Virus record (IMG/VR): IMGVR_UViG_3300048919_000178
Span: 1-44,328 of that record
From: a virus
DNA length: 44,328 nucleotides
Direction: 5' to 3' (one strand)
Below the pieces are notes generated by a model, which worked only from the letters and a program-made list of their open reading frames with translations, was not told the origin of the DNA and did no database searches. Of this stretch, positions 14,319 through 22,983 are shown in pieces (position 1 is the stretch's first letter; every line of letters starts with the position of its first letter). A program made the position numbers and the translations under genes.

Positions 14319-14751
14319 CTATCGGCAGGGAATGGGATGGCGGGTTAAAAAATGTCCCCTCCGAAATGAAATCCGGCACTTCGGAAGGGAGACCAAAGCG
14401 GTCGTTCGTTACGTATAACAAGCGAAGCATAGTGCAAAGTGGATAAATAGATGTATAACCTAAGTCAAATCAGCGGTTTTCTTATTTACTTTTTGATCTG
14501 TAATGGTTTGGCTGTTTATTTGCGCAAAAAAAAGCCCTCCAGGTGAGGGCTGCAATAAATACATGCTTGATTTGAACGGTCACGTTTTGAAACTACGACG
14601 TGCTCATCCCTGAGCTTCCCCTGGTGTGGGTAGGAGCCACTTCAGGGTGGTTTAACTCTTACACATATCTTCAGAACGGCAAGCGTAAGCGGTAAGCATT
14701 GGGAGTAATCCTGGGTTCTTTCACCATCATGTAGTGACTAAATGAGGATCT
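14319..14751 (+). other. Non-coding stretch after the spanins
   Basis: I see no convincing gene here. It holds one minus-oriented hairpin with a T-run (14526-14551). The rest is of mixed composition with short frames only. It lies between the Rz stop and the broken Acb2-like gene and is part of the cargo insertion discussed under the Rz remnant. Confidence 0.5.
14526..14551 (-). terminator. Minus-strand intrinsic terminator
   Basis: AGCCCTC-N5-GAGGGCT is flanked on the left by eight A, so the T-run serves leftward transcription. No minus-strand protein gene feeds it. It may end an antisense or small RNA arising in 14560-14750, or be leftover DNA. Confidence 0.5.
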
Positions 14752-14994
14752 ATGAGCGAAGCAATACCACAAGACGGAAATACCGTTAAGTACGGACGTG
14801 ACTTAAGCATTGCAGAAAAGCAGGCAATGAACTGACTCAAAGATGCTAGCCGGGCATTTCTGGCTGAGCTTGATCTCGTTGGTCGACTACTTCCGGACAT
14901 TGACCGCCGCTGGGCTGCTATTGCCAGAACAGATATGCAGACCGCGTGTATGGCAACATGCCGCGCAGTTTCTCAGCCTGACGCAGGCCGCTAA
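14752..14994 (+). pseudogene. Acb2/Tad1-like (cyclic-nucleotide sponge family) gene interrupted by in-frame TGA
   Basis: ATG 14752 opens 27 codons ending NMA-free at TGA 14833-14835; the same frame then continues for 52 codons to TAA 14992. The first part has KYGRDLSIAEKQAMN and the second has DIDRRWAAIARTDMQTACM and RAVSQP. Together they match the hairpin family (DUF7681, Acb2/Tad1) with its RxLSxxE, DxRWxxIxxTxLQ and RAVxxP pattern. Acb2 sequesters CBASS signal nucleotides, and Tad1 those of Thoeris. One base change (TGA from CGA or CAA, for example) would restore a protein of about 80 residues. The family call is from remembered patterns. Confidence 0.6.
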
Positions 14995-15071
14995 GGCATT
15001 ACATCAGTGCCTTAAATAGAACAACGCATTATAATGCGCTATTAGTGTTAATTTTCAGGGACGAATAGGTA

Positions 15072-15374
15072 ATGCTTGGCTACTTTCGTACGTTAAAAGA
15101 TGCTTTCAACTGGCAGAGAAAACTAGGCCTAAAGCAGCTGATGCTCTTTGCTCTTCATAACTTCCTCGCATACATATTTCTGGTTGGCTTGTATCTCGTT
15201 GGATTCAGTCTCGCTGCCGCCTTATATACGCCCTTGACGGACTCTCTAACGGTTGACTCAATAGGCGAAATTACGGCTAGCGTGCTTCTGGCATTAAAGC
15301 TTATTTTATCGATTCCACTAATCCTGCATGTTATCAAAAGCATAGTCCGAGGCATTACAACAGGCATTCACTGA
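15072..15374 (+). CDS. Small membrane protein in the post-lysis cargo
   Basis: The 100-residue product has two or three hydrophobic helices (about 22-50 and 65-90) and a basic N-terminus (MLGYFRTLKDAFNWQRKLGLK). I do not recognise a family. A palindrome GCATTATAATGC containing a TATAAT-like hexamer (15030-15035) lies about 40 bp upstream and may belong to its promoter. It lies between the broken Acb2-like gene and the Rz remnant, so it probably travelled with them. Confidence 0.55.
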   Translation: MLGYFRTLKDAFNWQRKLGLKQLMLFALHNFLAYIFLVGLYLVGFSLAAALYTPLTDSLTVDSIGEITASVLLALKLILSIPLILHVIKSIVRGITTGIH

Positions 15375-15410
15375 GTGCCTGTGATAATGCTGAACATCGA
15401 CAGACTAAAA

Positions 15411-15506
15411 TCACTACTGATCGCCTCTACTTGACCCTTAGAGCGAATTGCCGCAGTGGGAGAGCAGATAAGCTATCTGCATAGCTACATTCGACAACAT
15501 GATTAA
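15411..15506 (+). pseudogene. Decayed second copy of an Rz 3' end
   Basis: After an in-frame TGA (15432-15434) the frame reads PLERIAAVGEQISYLHSYIRQ and ends at TAA 15504-15506. The intact Rz ends TLRERIETVTKQVGYLQEYIN. Spacing and pattern agree, so this is the tail of another Rz gene. The Acb2-like gene and the membrane protein lie between the two Rz ends, as expected if they came in by recombination at the lysis joint. Confidence 0.6.
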
Positions 15507-15551
15507 AGTTTCACAGCATAATGCCGATTTATAACATACCAGTCAAAGGAG

Positions 15552-16004
15552 ATGAAAATGGATGTTTTAAAGAATTATGATCTAGGTGATTGGGCGATAA
15601 TAATTGCTCTATCTATATACATATTACAAACCGTATTTAAATCTGTAGTTGAACAATCTATAAAGAAAAAGTATGAAATAAGATCTAAAGCTGTTTTAGT
15701 AGCAGATTTATTGGCTGAATGGGTTAGCCACCCGCAAGACAAAAGAAAACTTAGGCAGTTGACTAATGAGGCATTTTTATGGCTTCCGCCAGACTTAGCA
15801 ACTGAGTTGTCAAAGGTTCTCGCAGATAAAGATGATGCCTTGGATTATCGCCAATTGATGAGCTTGGTAAGAACACACCTTTTAGGTAGTTCTGATACGT
15901 TTGAATCTCATTATTTCATTACGTACAAACTTACAGATCACGAAATCGCAGAGCTAACTAAAAAGAAAGACGAAGCTGCAAAATATTTATCACCTTTGAA
16001 TTAA
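15552..16004 (+). CDS. Membrane-anchored protein of unknown function
   Basis: The 150-residue product has one N-terminal membrane helix (about 12-32, WAIIIALSIYILQTVF) followed by a charged, helical cytoplasmic part (KKKYEIRSKAVLVADLLAEW...). AAAGGAGATGAAA precedes the start. It is AT-rich. I do not recognise a family; it is the last gene before a strong terminator. A superinfection or lysis accessory role is possible but unsupported. Confidence 0.6.
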   Translation: MKMDVLKNYDLGDWAIIIALSIYILQTVFKSVVEQSIKKKYEIRSKAVLVADLLAEWVSHPQDKRKLRQLTNEAFLWLPPDLATELSKVLADKDDALDYRQLMSLVRTHLLGSSDTFESHYFITYKLTDHEIAELTKKKDEAAKYLSPLN

Positions 16005-16058
16005 AAGTGAGAGCGAGAGCAAAACATCCAAATATACAAACCCTGTAATAAGTATTCT

Positions 16059-16082
16059 AACCGCCCCTGGGCGGTTTTTTTT
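16059..16082 (+). terminator. Terminator before the first glycosyltransferase
   Basis: AACCGCCC and GGGCGGTT form an uninterrupted stem followed by nine T. It ends the unit of the membrane-anchored protein and resembles the other CCGCC-type hairpins in the late region. Confidence 0.8.
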
Positions 16083-16195
16083 ATTGCGCTTCGCATGTGC
16101 ACAACAATCGGGATTTTTTCAGTCGTGAGCCTGGGGGTAGCTGCTGTCTCAGGCGGCTGTCCCATGCGACAGGCTAACATCTAAAAGGAAGCTTT

Positions 16196-17656
16196 ATGCA
16201 GGTCACTATCGATGGTGTCCCGTACGCGCCTGTCTGCACTCCGGCCACCAGCCGTATCGGCATAGCCATTTCAACGCACAATCGCGCTGGCGTAGTCAGC
16301 CAGGCGCTGGAGCACCAGCTCAGGCATTTACCTGCTGGCGCGCTGGTGGTTGTCGTTGATGACGGTTCACAGCCACCAGCTGTGGCGCCCGCTGGCGTTA
16401 ACCTGATCCGGCACGATAAATCGCTGGGCATTGTGGCCTCGAAGAACGCCAGCCTTACCGCGCTGATGGATGCCGGGTGTGAGCATCTCTTCCTGTGGGA
16501 CGATGACGCCTGGCCGATCGCTGATGGATGGTGGCTGCCTTACATCGAGTCGCCCGAGCCACACCTGGCTTATCAGTTCCTCGATCTGGCTGGTGCGCGC
16601 AAACTCCATGACATCGCTGAGCTCTACCGGGACGATAAGCATGTGGCTTATACCGGCCAGCGTGGTGTGATGCTTTATTACCACCGCAGCGCGATTGAGC
16701 TTGTCGGCGGATTTGACCCGATTTACGGTCGCGGCATGTATGAGCACAGCGATCTCGCCCTGCGCATCCACAATGGCGGGCTGACGTCCTGGGCGTTCGC
16801 TGATGTGGTAGGCTCCGAAAAGCTGATTCACTCCCTCGATGAGCATGAGCTGGTGGAGCGCTCGGTGCCACGTCCGGATCGGGAAGAGCAGGTTAAGCGC
16901 AACGTCAGGATTCACAACGAACGGCGGGACACCAGTTATACCGGCTACGCCCCATATCGACCGCAACGTAATGTGGTAATCACCACGCTGCTGACCAGTG
17001 AGCCTGACCCGCAGCGCGGTACAAGAATGACAGCCTCACCTGACCTGCTGGCGAAGTGGGCTGATTCATTGCGCGGCTGCGGCCGGGTAGTGCTGGCTGA
17101 TGAGCTGGCGAACGCACCGGCAGATGTTGAACTGTGTCGCGTTCCCGCCCTGAAGATGAACGTTTACTTCCGGCGCTGGCTCCATATCTGGCAGCACCTT
17201 CGCGATCACCCTGAATATCACCTGGTCTGGTGCACTGACGGTACCGATGTCGAAATGCTCCGCGAGCCGTGGGCAGATATGGTGCCGGGCATGGTTTATG
17301 TCGGCTCTGAACCAAAGACATATGCCGATGCCTGGGCACGCCAGCACCACCCGGAGCGCATATATCAGGACTTCCTCGATGAGCATCGCGACGATGTGAT
17401 GCTGAATGCCGGCCTGCTTGGCGGCCTGCGCACTGACGTGATGGAGTTTGCGCACGGCATAGTGCGGCTGTATTACCTGCTGGAGTGTCACCGCTTCTGG
17501 GAGACAGAGAAAGCACCGGCCGCGGTCGGCGATATGCTGGCGTTCGGCATTGTCGCTCATTTATTCGCTGGCAAGTTGATCACCGGACCCCAGGTCCATA
17601 CCGTGTTTAAGACTGATGGGATTGGCAAAGAATACGCCTGGTTTAAACATAAATAA
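16196..17656 (+). CDS. Two-domain glycosyltransferase-like protein (GT-A fold, family 2 type)
   Basis: Residues 20-230 form a GT-A domain: ISTHNRAGVVSQALEH, VVVVDDGSQ (51-59, UDP-sugar binding) and LFLWDDDAWP (98-107, the DxD-like metal site), then GGFDPIYGRGMYEHSDL typical of family 2. Residues about 255-486 look like a second transferase-like domain (VWCTDGTDVEMLREPW). It is 486 residues, larger than single GT2 domains. SD AAGGAAG precedes ATG. The target could be phage DNA bases, virion proteins or host surface sugars; neither motif nor context decides. A second transferase follows at 18370. Confidence 0.75.
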   Translation: MQVTIDGVPYAPVCTPATSRIGIAISTHNRAGVVSQALEHQLRHLPAGALVVVVDDGSQPPAVAPAGVNLIRHDKSLGIVASKNASLTALMDAGCEHLFLWDDDAWPIADGWWLPYIESPEPHLAYQFLDLAGARKLHDIAELYRDDKHVAYTGQRGVMLYYHRSAIELVGGFDPIYGRGMYEHSDLALRIHNGGLTSWAFADVVGSEKLIHSLDEHELVERSVPRPDREEQVKRNVRIHNERRDTSYTGYAPYRPQRNVVITTLLTSEPDPQRGTRMTASPDLLAKWADSLRGCGRVVLADELANAPADVELCRVPALKMNVYFRRWLHIWQHLRDHPEYHLVWCTDGTDVEMLREPWADMVPGMVYVGSEPKTYADAWARQHHPERIYQDFLDEHRDDVMLNAGLLGGLRTDVMEFAHGIVRLYYLLECHRFWETEKAPAAVGDMLAFGIVAHLFAGKLITGPQVHTVFKTDGIGKEYAWFKHK

Positions 17657-17673
17657 TTTTTACGGGGTTAAGA

Positions 17674-17904
17674 ATGATGCAAAACCACGAGTTAGTAGTT
17701 TCGTCTTTCATTGCTGACGGCGATGTTGTTAATGCTACCGTGAGCGTAAGGGCGATGGCGGTACCAATGTTAAACATCTTTAATATGGAGGTTAATATTG
17801 CTCGAATTGAGGGTGGTACGATTGAATATTATGAGGGCGAAGCCTTAAAAACAGCTGCGAAGGTCATCAGCGTTGTAAATGATGATATTAATAAAGCGGC
17901 CTGA
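17674..17904 (+). CDS. Small protein of unknown function
   Basis: The 76-residue acidic product (MMQNHELVVSSFIADGD...) is predicted to be mostly beta-strand with no membrane segment or motif. It starts 17 bp after the glycosyltransferase with GGGG as a weak ribosome site. Less GC-rich than its neighbours. Unknown. Confidence 0.5.
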   Translation: MMQNHELVVSSFIADGDVVNATVSVRAMAVPMLNIFNMEVNIARIEGGTIEYYEGEALKTAAKVISVVNDDINKAA

Positions 17905-17917
17905 AGGCCGCTCATAA

Positions 17918-18202
17918 TTATTTAATGAACTGCTCTGGTTTCTGCTGGAACATTTCTTGAATAGACGGCTGAAGCAATTCGTTGATGGCGGACTTGATAG
18001 GTCCTGAATGGCTGTGATTCAGTTTATCCAGAGACTGTGAAAGCGTTTCTCTGAGTTTGGAGGAAAACTGACCATTGCCTGATTGTTCATCCAGAAGCTT
18101 GATCATGTGAGTGATTACAAAGTTTGTGGCGGCACCTTGTTTTGCCATCTGCTGTTCGAGATTAGCGATTTTTTGCAGAAGTGATGCTGTTTGTTGATCC
18201 AT
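17918..18202 (-). CDS. Coiled-coil protein on the minus strand within the late region
   Basis: The 94-residue product opens with heptad-like MDQQTASLLQKIANLEQQMAKQG and is helical throughout, with a second helix around 50-70. AAAGGAAATATAA precedes the ATG. It opposes the late operon, so it may be expressed in the lysogen. No family is recognised. Could be a small regulator or part of an exclusion system. Confidence 0.55.
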   Translation of the reverse strand: MDQQTASLLQKIANLEQQMAKQGAATNFVITHMIKLLDEQSGNGQFSSKLRETLSQSLDKLNHSHSGPIKSAINELLQPSIQEMFQQKPEQFIK

Positions 18203-18332
18203 TTATATTTCCTTTACCAGAGGTGATCAGCCATTCCTCCTTACCTTAGAGCGCCAGTGCCCCAGCACTGACGGGCTGAATGCTTACCTTAACCGGGGTG
18301 AAAGCGAAGTAACATCCTGATATCCAGACAGT

Positions 18333-18355
18333 AGCCGCCATTGTGCGGCTTTTTT
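18333..18355 (+). terminator. Hairpin terminator before the second glycosyltransferase
   Basis: AGCCGC and GCGGCT pair across CATTGT and are followed by TTTTTT. The gene's ribosome site begins directly after the T-run. Confidence 0.7.
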
Positions 18356-18369
18356 ATTGGAGACCGCTG

Positions 18370-18957
18370 GTGGCTGGAGAAATTAAATTCGTTGTGGTGG
18401 GTCATCATGCCCGGCGTGCGCAGGCTGAAAGGCTGGCTGATTCTCTTGGCGCTCACCTCCTTATGGACGAGTGCGATACGGGTGCCAACTGGAATCACCG
18501 ACGCGCGCTGGAGTGGGCAGCAGTGCAATCAGATCGTGTGGTCGTGCTGGAAGATGACGCGATGCCGGTAGCGCAGTTTGAGGAAAAGGTTGCCCTCTGG
18601 CTTTCCCTCTTCCCAGAAGACATGCTGAGTTTTTATCTCGGTACCGGTCGCCCGCCACAATATCAGATGCTGATTGCCGAGCGGCTGATAGTGGCTGACA
18701 AGGCGCGGGCCGATTACATCGCGCTACCAAAGCTCATTCACGGTGTGTGCTACAGCGTGCCTTCCTCTCATATCTCCAGAGTGCTGGCGAACTGGGACAG
18801 CGGCAAGCCTGCTGATTACGCCGTGGGTGATGCGTGGGGTGGCGCAGTCATCTACCCATGCTGGTCGCTTGTGGATCACACAGATGGCGAACCCGTTGAG
18901 CAGCACCCTGATGCGGTACCGCGCACTGAACGCCGACGAGCATGGAGGATTGCCTGA
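18370..18957 (+). CDS. Second glycosyltransferase-like protein
   Basis: GTG 18370 is preferred: TTGGAG lies 7 bp upstream, immediately after the terminator. The 195-residue product has VVVGHHARRAQAERLAD (8-24), then VVVLEDDAMPV (57-67), a nucleotide-sugar-type acidic motif, and GDAWGGAVIYPCW, common to small GT25-like or phage transferases. It shares the WDDDAW/EDDAMP type of motif with the larger enzyme. The stop overlaps the HNH gene (TGATG), tying it to the packaging operon. Confidence 0.6.
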   Translation: MAGEIKFVVVGHHARRAQAERLADSLGAHLLMDECDTGANWNHRRALEWAAVQSDRVVVLEDDAMPVAQFEEKVALWLSLFPEDMLSFYLGTGRPPQYQMLIAERLIVADKARADYIALPKLIHGVCYSVPSSHISRVLANWDSGKPADYAVGDAWGGAVIYPCWSLVDHTDGEPVEQHPDAVPRTERRRAWRIA

Positions 18958-19307
18958 TGCCAGCAGCAATACCGCGCGCATGCCGGAAGCGTGGATGCGC
19001 CGGAACAACCACCGACCGCTCTGGCTACTGCGAGCAGCACCGAAACGAAGGCTGGCAGCAGCACCAGCGCGGACAGAATCGCCACCAGCGCGGCTATGGC
19101 AGCAAGTGGGATGTGCTCAGGGCTGAGGTTCTGGCACGAGACAAACATCTGTGCCAGAACTGTATACGTAAAGGAAAGATCGCGCCGGCAAAGACTGTCG
19201 ACCACATCATCGCTAAAGCTAAAGGCGGCACTAATCAGCTGTCGAACCTTGAATCGCTGTGCTGGCCCTGCCACAGGACTAAAACCGGCCGGGAAAGATT
19301 TAAATGA
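18957..19307 (+). CDS. HNH endonuclease (HK97 gp74 type)
   Basis: The 116-residue protein begins MPAAIPRACRKRGCAGTTTDR and carries CQNC (about 66-69), VDHIIAKAKGGT (the HNH His-Asp motif) and LCWPCHRTKT. This zinc-bound HNH enzyme lies directly upstream of the small terminase, as gp74 does in HK97, where it is needed with terminase for cos cleavage. Start taken at the TGATG overlap; ATG at 18942 is upstream without a good site. Confidence 0.9.
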   Translation: MPAAIPRACRKRGCAGTTTDRSGYCEQHRNEGWQQHQRGQNRHQRGYGSKWDVLRAEVLARDKHLCQNCIRKGKIAPAKTVDHIIAKAKGGTNQLSNLESLCWPCHRTKTGRERFK

Positions 19308-19370
19308 TAATCATTATCAATAATAAGTTGCATTTTGCAATTATTTCATTGTAAATGATAATTATTCTCA
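19305..19370. promoter_or_regulatory. Fur-box-like palindromes
   Basis: TGATAATCATTATCA (19305-19319) is a perfect 15-bp palindrome of the Fur 7-1-7 type. TGATAATTATTCTCA (19356-19370) is a second copy with one mismatch. TTGCATTTTGCAA (19328-19340) is a palindrome between them. They may bind Fur, IHF or terminase; no assay-level support exists here. Confidence 0.4.
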
Positions 19371-19440
19371 TCAACGGGAGGGCGGGTCGAAAGTTTTGGG
19401 GCCTGGACCCAAAGTACCGCCGCCTCAGTCAGATTTTTAC
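19371..19440 (+). other. cos: Candidate cos region
   Basis: Between HNH and terS, GGGCGGG and CCGCCGCC flank a central partly palindromic TTTGGGG / CCCAAAG. No gene fits here. HK97-type phages carry cosN just upstream of terS and next to the HNH gene, so this is the most likely cut site. The cut position cannot be read from the sequence. Confidence 0.35.
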
Positions 19441-19473
19441 ACCCGCGAAATATAAAATTTAACTGGAGCGTCT

Positions 19474-19944
19474 ATGGCTGGAGCGACGGGCCGATCCGGA
19501 CGCCGCGCAAAGCCGACCGCCCGGAAGTTGCTGGCCGGTAATCCGGGTAAGCGCGCCCTCAATAAAGAAGAACCTTCCTTCACTCCCATCACCGGCGTTG
19601 ACCCGCCGGAATGGCTCAGCGAACACGCTGCGACAATGTGGAAAATGGTTTCCAAAGAGCTCTGTGCGCAGCAGGTTTTGTGCGCCACGGATTTACACAA
19701 CCTCGAAATGTTTTGTGTGGCATACGCCAACGCCCGCGACGCGCAGGTGGACGTTGCCAAGAATGGCATCACCGTGACAGGCGCTATGGGCGGTGTGATC
19801 AAAAACCCGGCGCTGACCGTGCTGAATGAAGCCATGCGGCAGATGGCCTCTTTCGGCGGCATGCTCGGGCTGGACCCCAGCAGCAGGCAGCGGCTGATGG
19901 GCGCAAACAAAAAACAGTCTGATAACCCATTCAAAAACCTATGA
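19474..19944 (+). CDS. terS: Terminase small subunit, P27 family
   Basis: The 156-residue protein has the P27-type N-terminus ([22 protein letters not shown]) followed by [13 protein letters not shown]. It recognises the packaging site and presents DNA to the large subunit. The stop overlaps the TerL start by ATGA. Confidence 0.88.
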   Translation: MAGATGRSGRRAKPTARKLLAGNPGKRALNKEEPSFTPITGVDPPEWLSEHAATMWKMVSKELCAQQVLCATDLHNLEMFCVAYANARDAQVDVAKNGITVTGAMGGVIKNPALTVLNEAMRQMASFGGMLGLDPSSRQRLMGANKKQSDNPFKNL

Positions 19945-21671
19945 CCCGTAAATCCTATCCGAACGTGAACGCCGCAAATCAGTACGCCCGCGACATCATG
20001 CGGGGAAGGACTGTGGCCTGCAGGTATGTGGTTGATGCGTGCCAGCGCCATCTTGATGATCTGGCGAAAGAGAAAACAAAGAAATTCCGGTACCGCTTTG
20101 ACAAGGATCTGGCTGAAAAGGCAGCCAAGTTTATCCAGCTGCTACCCCACACAAAGGGGGAATGGGCATTTAAGCGGATGCCGATCACTCTGGAGCCATG
20201 GCAGCTTTTTATCGTGTGCTGTGCATTCGGCTGGGTACAGAAGGGGACTAAGCTTCGCCGGTTCCGTGAGGTCTACACCGAGATCCCCCGTAAAAACGGC
20301 AAATCGGCGATTTCCGCAGGTGTGGCGCTTTACTGCTTCACCTGTGACGACGAGTTTGGTGCTGAAGTTTATTCCGGTGCCACGACAGAAAAGCAGGCCT
20401 GGGAGGTTTTCCGCCCGGCCCGGCTGATGTGCAAACGCACGCCGGCGCTGTGTGATGCTTTTGGCGTTGAGGTGAACGCGTCGAACATGAACCGGCCGGA
20501 GGATGGCGCCCGTTTTGAACCGCTGATCGGCAATCCCGGTGACGGTTCTTCGCCAAGCTGCGCGGTAGTGGATGAATACCATGAGCATGATACCGATGCG
20601 CTCTATACCACGATGCTGACCGGTATGGGTGCACGGCGCCAGCCCCTGATGTGGGCAATCACCACGGCGGGCTACAACATCGAGGGACCATGCTACGACA
20701 AGCGTCGGGAAGTGATCGAGATGCTTAACGGCACGGTACCGAACGAAGAGCTTTTCGGCGTGATCTACACCGTTGACGAAGGCGATGACTGGACCGACCC
20801 GGCGGTGCTCCGCAAGGCAAACCCCAACATGGGGATATCGGTATACAGCGATTTCCTTCTCAGCCAGCAGAAAAGGGCGATGAACAACGCCCGTCAGGCC
20901 AACGTATTCAAGACAAAGCACCTGAATATATGGGTCTCTGCCCGCGCGGCTTTCTTCAACCTGGTCAGCTGGCGCAACTGTGAGGATGAAACGCTCTCGC
21001 TCGAGCAGTTTGAGGGGCAGCCCTGTTATCTGTCTTTTGACCTTGCGCGTAAGCTCGATATGAACAGCATGGTGAGGATTTTCACCCGCGACATTGACGG
21101 TAAACGGCATTACTACTGCGTGGCGCCACGATTCTGGGTGCCTTACGACACGGTTTACAGCACCGATACGGATCAGCAGCGTACCGCTGAGCGATTCCAG
21201 AAGTGGGTGAACAGCGGTCACCTGCAGTTAACCGATGGCGCAGAGATCGACTACCGGGTGATCCTTGAGGAGGCGAAAGCAGTGAACCGCCAGAATCCCG
21301 TGGAAGAGTCAGCAATAGACCCGCATGGCGCCACAAACCTTTCTCATCATCTGGCCGATGAAAGTCTGAGCCCGATAACGATTGTGCAGAACTACACCAA
21401 CATGTCTTACCCCATGAAGGAGCTGGAGGCGGCGATAGAGGCGGGGCGCTTTCATCATGATGGTCACCCCATTCTCACCTGGTGTATTTCCAATGTCGTC
21501 GGTAAATACCTTCCCGGTAATGATGACGTTGTGCGGCCCATCAAGGAGCACAACGAAAACAAAATTGACGGGGCAACTGCCCTGATTATGAATATCGGTC
21601 GCGCCATGCTGCCTGATACGCGGCAGGATCTGAGTGGCTTCTTCGATAACCCCATCATGGTAGGTTTCTGA
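19941..21671 (+). CDS. terL: Terminase large subunit, HK97-like
   Basis: The 576-residue motor has Walker [11 protein letters not shown] (114-123) and Walker [11 protein letters not shown] (207-216). The C-terminal nuclease domain has an acidic [10 protein letters not shown] segment at about 350-360. It cuts the concatemer and pumps DNA into the prohead through the portal. It overlaps the portal by TGATG. An antisense frame of 359 codons is a shadow. Confidence 0.93.
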   Translation: MTRKSYPNVNAANQYARDIMRGRTVACRYVVDACQRHLDDLAKEKTKKFRYRFDKDLAEKAAKFIQLLPHTKGEWAFKRMPITLEPWQLFIVCCAFGWVQKGTKLRRFREVYTEIPRKNGKSAISAGVALYCFTCDDEFGAEVYSGATTEKQAWEVFRPARLMCKRTPALCDAFGVEVNASNMNRPEDGARFEPLIGNPGDGSSPSCAVVDEYHEHDTDALYTTMLTGMGARRQPLMWAITTAGYNIEGPCYDKRREVIEMLNGTVPNEELFGVIYTVDEGDDWTDPAVLRKANPNMGISVYSDFLLSQQKRAMNNARQANVFKTKHLNIWVSARAAFFNLVSWRNCEDETLSLEQFEGQPCYLSFDLARKLDMNSMVRIFTRDIDGKRHYYCVAPRFWVPYDTVYSTDTDQQRTAERFQKWVNSGHLQLTDGAEIDYRVILEEAKAVNRQNPVEESAIDPHGATNLSHHLADESLSPITIVQNYTNMSYPMKELEAAIEAGRFHHDGHPILTWCISNVVGKYLPGNDDVVRPIKEHNENKIDGATALIMNIGRAMLPDTRQDLSGFFDNPIMVGF

Positions 21672-22975
21672 TGAATAAAAATAAGCAGCCGGGCAGGGTG
21701 AAAAGCGCTCTGCTCAACTGGCTGGGTGTGCCCATCAGCCTGACCACCGGAACCTTCTGGGAGGAATGGTTTGGTACCAGCAGCAGCGGGCAGGTCGTCA
21801 CTGCTGACAAAGCCATGCGGCTTTCAGCGGTATGGGCCTGCGTCAGGCTGCTTAGCGAGTCTGTTTCTACCCTGCCGCTTAAGATTTACGAGCGGCAGGC
21901 GGACGGTTCCCGCAAGCCGGCAACGAACCATCCGGCCTATTCAGTGCTTTGCCGCCGCCCAAATGTGGAAATGACGCCATCGCGCTTCATGCTGATGGTG
22001 GTCGCCAGCATCTGCCTGCGCGGTAATGCCTTCGTCGAAAAAAAATACATCGGCCAGAAGCTGGTATCGCTGGTGCCTTTATTGCCGCAGAACATGGTGG
22101 TTAAGCGGCTCGACAGCGGGGCGCTGGAATACACCTATACCGAGAGCAAAACAAAGCGCGTCATTCCGGTAAAAAACATCATGCACATCCGGGGATTCGG
22201 ACTCGACGGGGTTTGCGGGATGATGCCCATGATGACCGGTCGCGATGTGATTGGTGCGGCGCTGGCGGTGGAACAGTCGGCCGCAAAAATATTTGAAAAT
22301 GGCATTCAGAGCTCGGGGTTTCTCACTTCCGATGCGGCGCTCAATGACGATCAGCGCGCGCGTCTGCGCAGTTATATGCAGGCGTTCACCAGCTCGAAGA
22401 ATGCGGGCAAGATCATGGTGCTGGAAGGCGGCCTGAAATATCAGGGCGTCACGATGAACCCTGAAGACGCGCAGATGCTGGAAAGCCGCTCATTCAGTAT
22501 TGAAGAAATCTGCCGCTGGTTTCGCGTCCCGCCGTTTATGGTCGGGCATGCCGACAAACAGAGCAGCTGGGCATCCAGCGTCGAAGGCATGAACCTGCAG
22601 TTCCTGACCAATACACTGCGCCCGCTGCTGGTGAATATTGAGCAGGAGATTTCACGCTGCCTCCTGGACAGTGATGATGACCTTTTCGCCGAATTCTCAG
22701 TAGAAGGCCTGTTGCGCGCCGACAGCGCGGGGCGTTCCGCCTACTACACTACAGCGCTGCAGAATGGCTGGATGTCCCGCAATGACGTGCGCCGGCTTGA
22801 AAACCTGCCACCGATTGAGGGCGGTGAAATTTACACAGTCCAGCTGAACCTGACGCCGCTTGATCAGCTGCGTGAGAACAACGTCGGGGCGCAGGCCAGC
22901 AACATCATGAAGCTTCACGCCTTCCTTTTCCCGGACATTCCGCCGGAGCAGTCACCGCTTAAAAAAGCGGCTTAG
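21671..22975 (+). CDS. Portal protein, HK97 family
   Basis: The 434-residue protein has AVWACVRLLSESVSTLPLKIYE, GLDGVCGMMPM and FRVPPFMVGHADKQSSWASSVE (about 280-300), the signature of HK97-type portals. The dodecamer forms the DNA entry vertex. It starts at the overlap with TerL and lies 8 bp before the protease. Confidence 0.93.
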   Translation: MNKNKQPGRVKSALLNWLGVPISLTTGTFWEEWFGTSSSGQVVTADKAMRLSAVWACVRLLSESVSTLPLKIYERQADGSRKPATNHPAYSVLCRRPNVEMTPSRFMLMVVASICLRGNAFVEKKYIGQKLVSLVPLLPQNMVVKRLDSGALEYTYTESKTKRVIPVKNIMHIRGFGLDGVCGMMPMMTGRDVIGAALAVEQSAAKIFENGIQSSGFLTSDAALNDDQRARLRSYMQAFTSSKNAGKIMVLEGGLKYQGVTMNPEDAQMLESRSFSIEEICRWFRVPPFMVGHADKQSSWASSVEGMNLQFLTNTLRPLLVNIEQEISRCLLDSDDDLFAEFSVEGLLRADSAGRSAYYTTALQNGWMSRNDVRRLENLPPIEGGEIYTVQLNLTPLDQLRENNVGAQASNIMKLHAFLFPDIPPEQSPLKKAA

Positions 22976-22983
22976 GAGAACCA

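Noticed and set aside
16455-17560. Several minus-strand frames opposite the first glycosyltransferase
   Set aside because: All are shadows; the plus frame has strong GT-A motifs and a ribosome site.
20142-21221. Long minus-strand frame opposite the large terminase
   Set aside because: The plus strand is a clear terminase with Walker motifs; the antisense frame has no ribosome site or recognisable motif and reflects codon bias.
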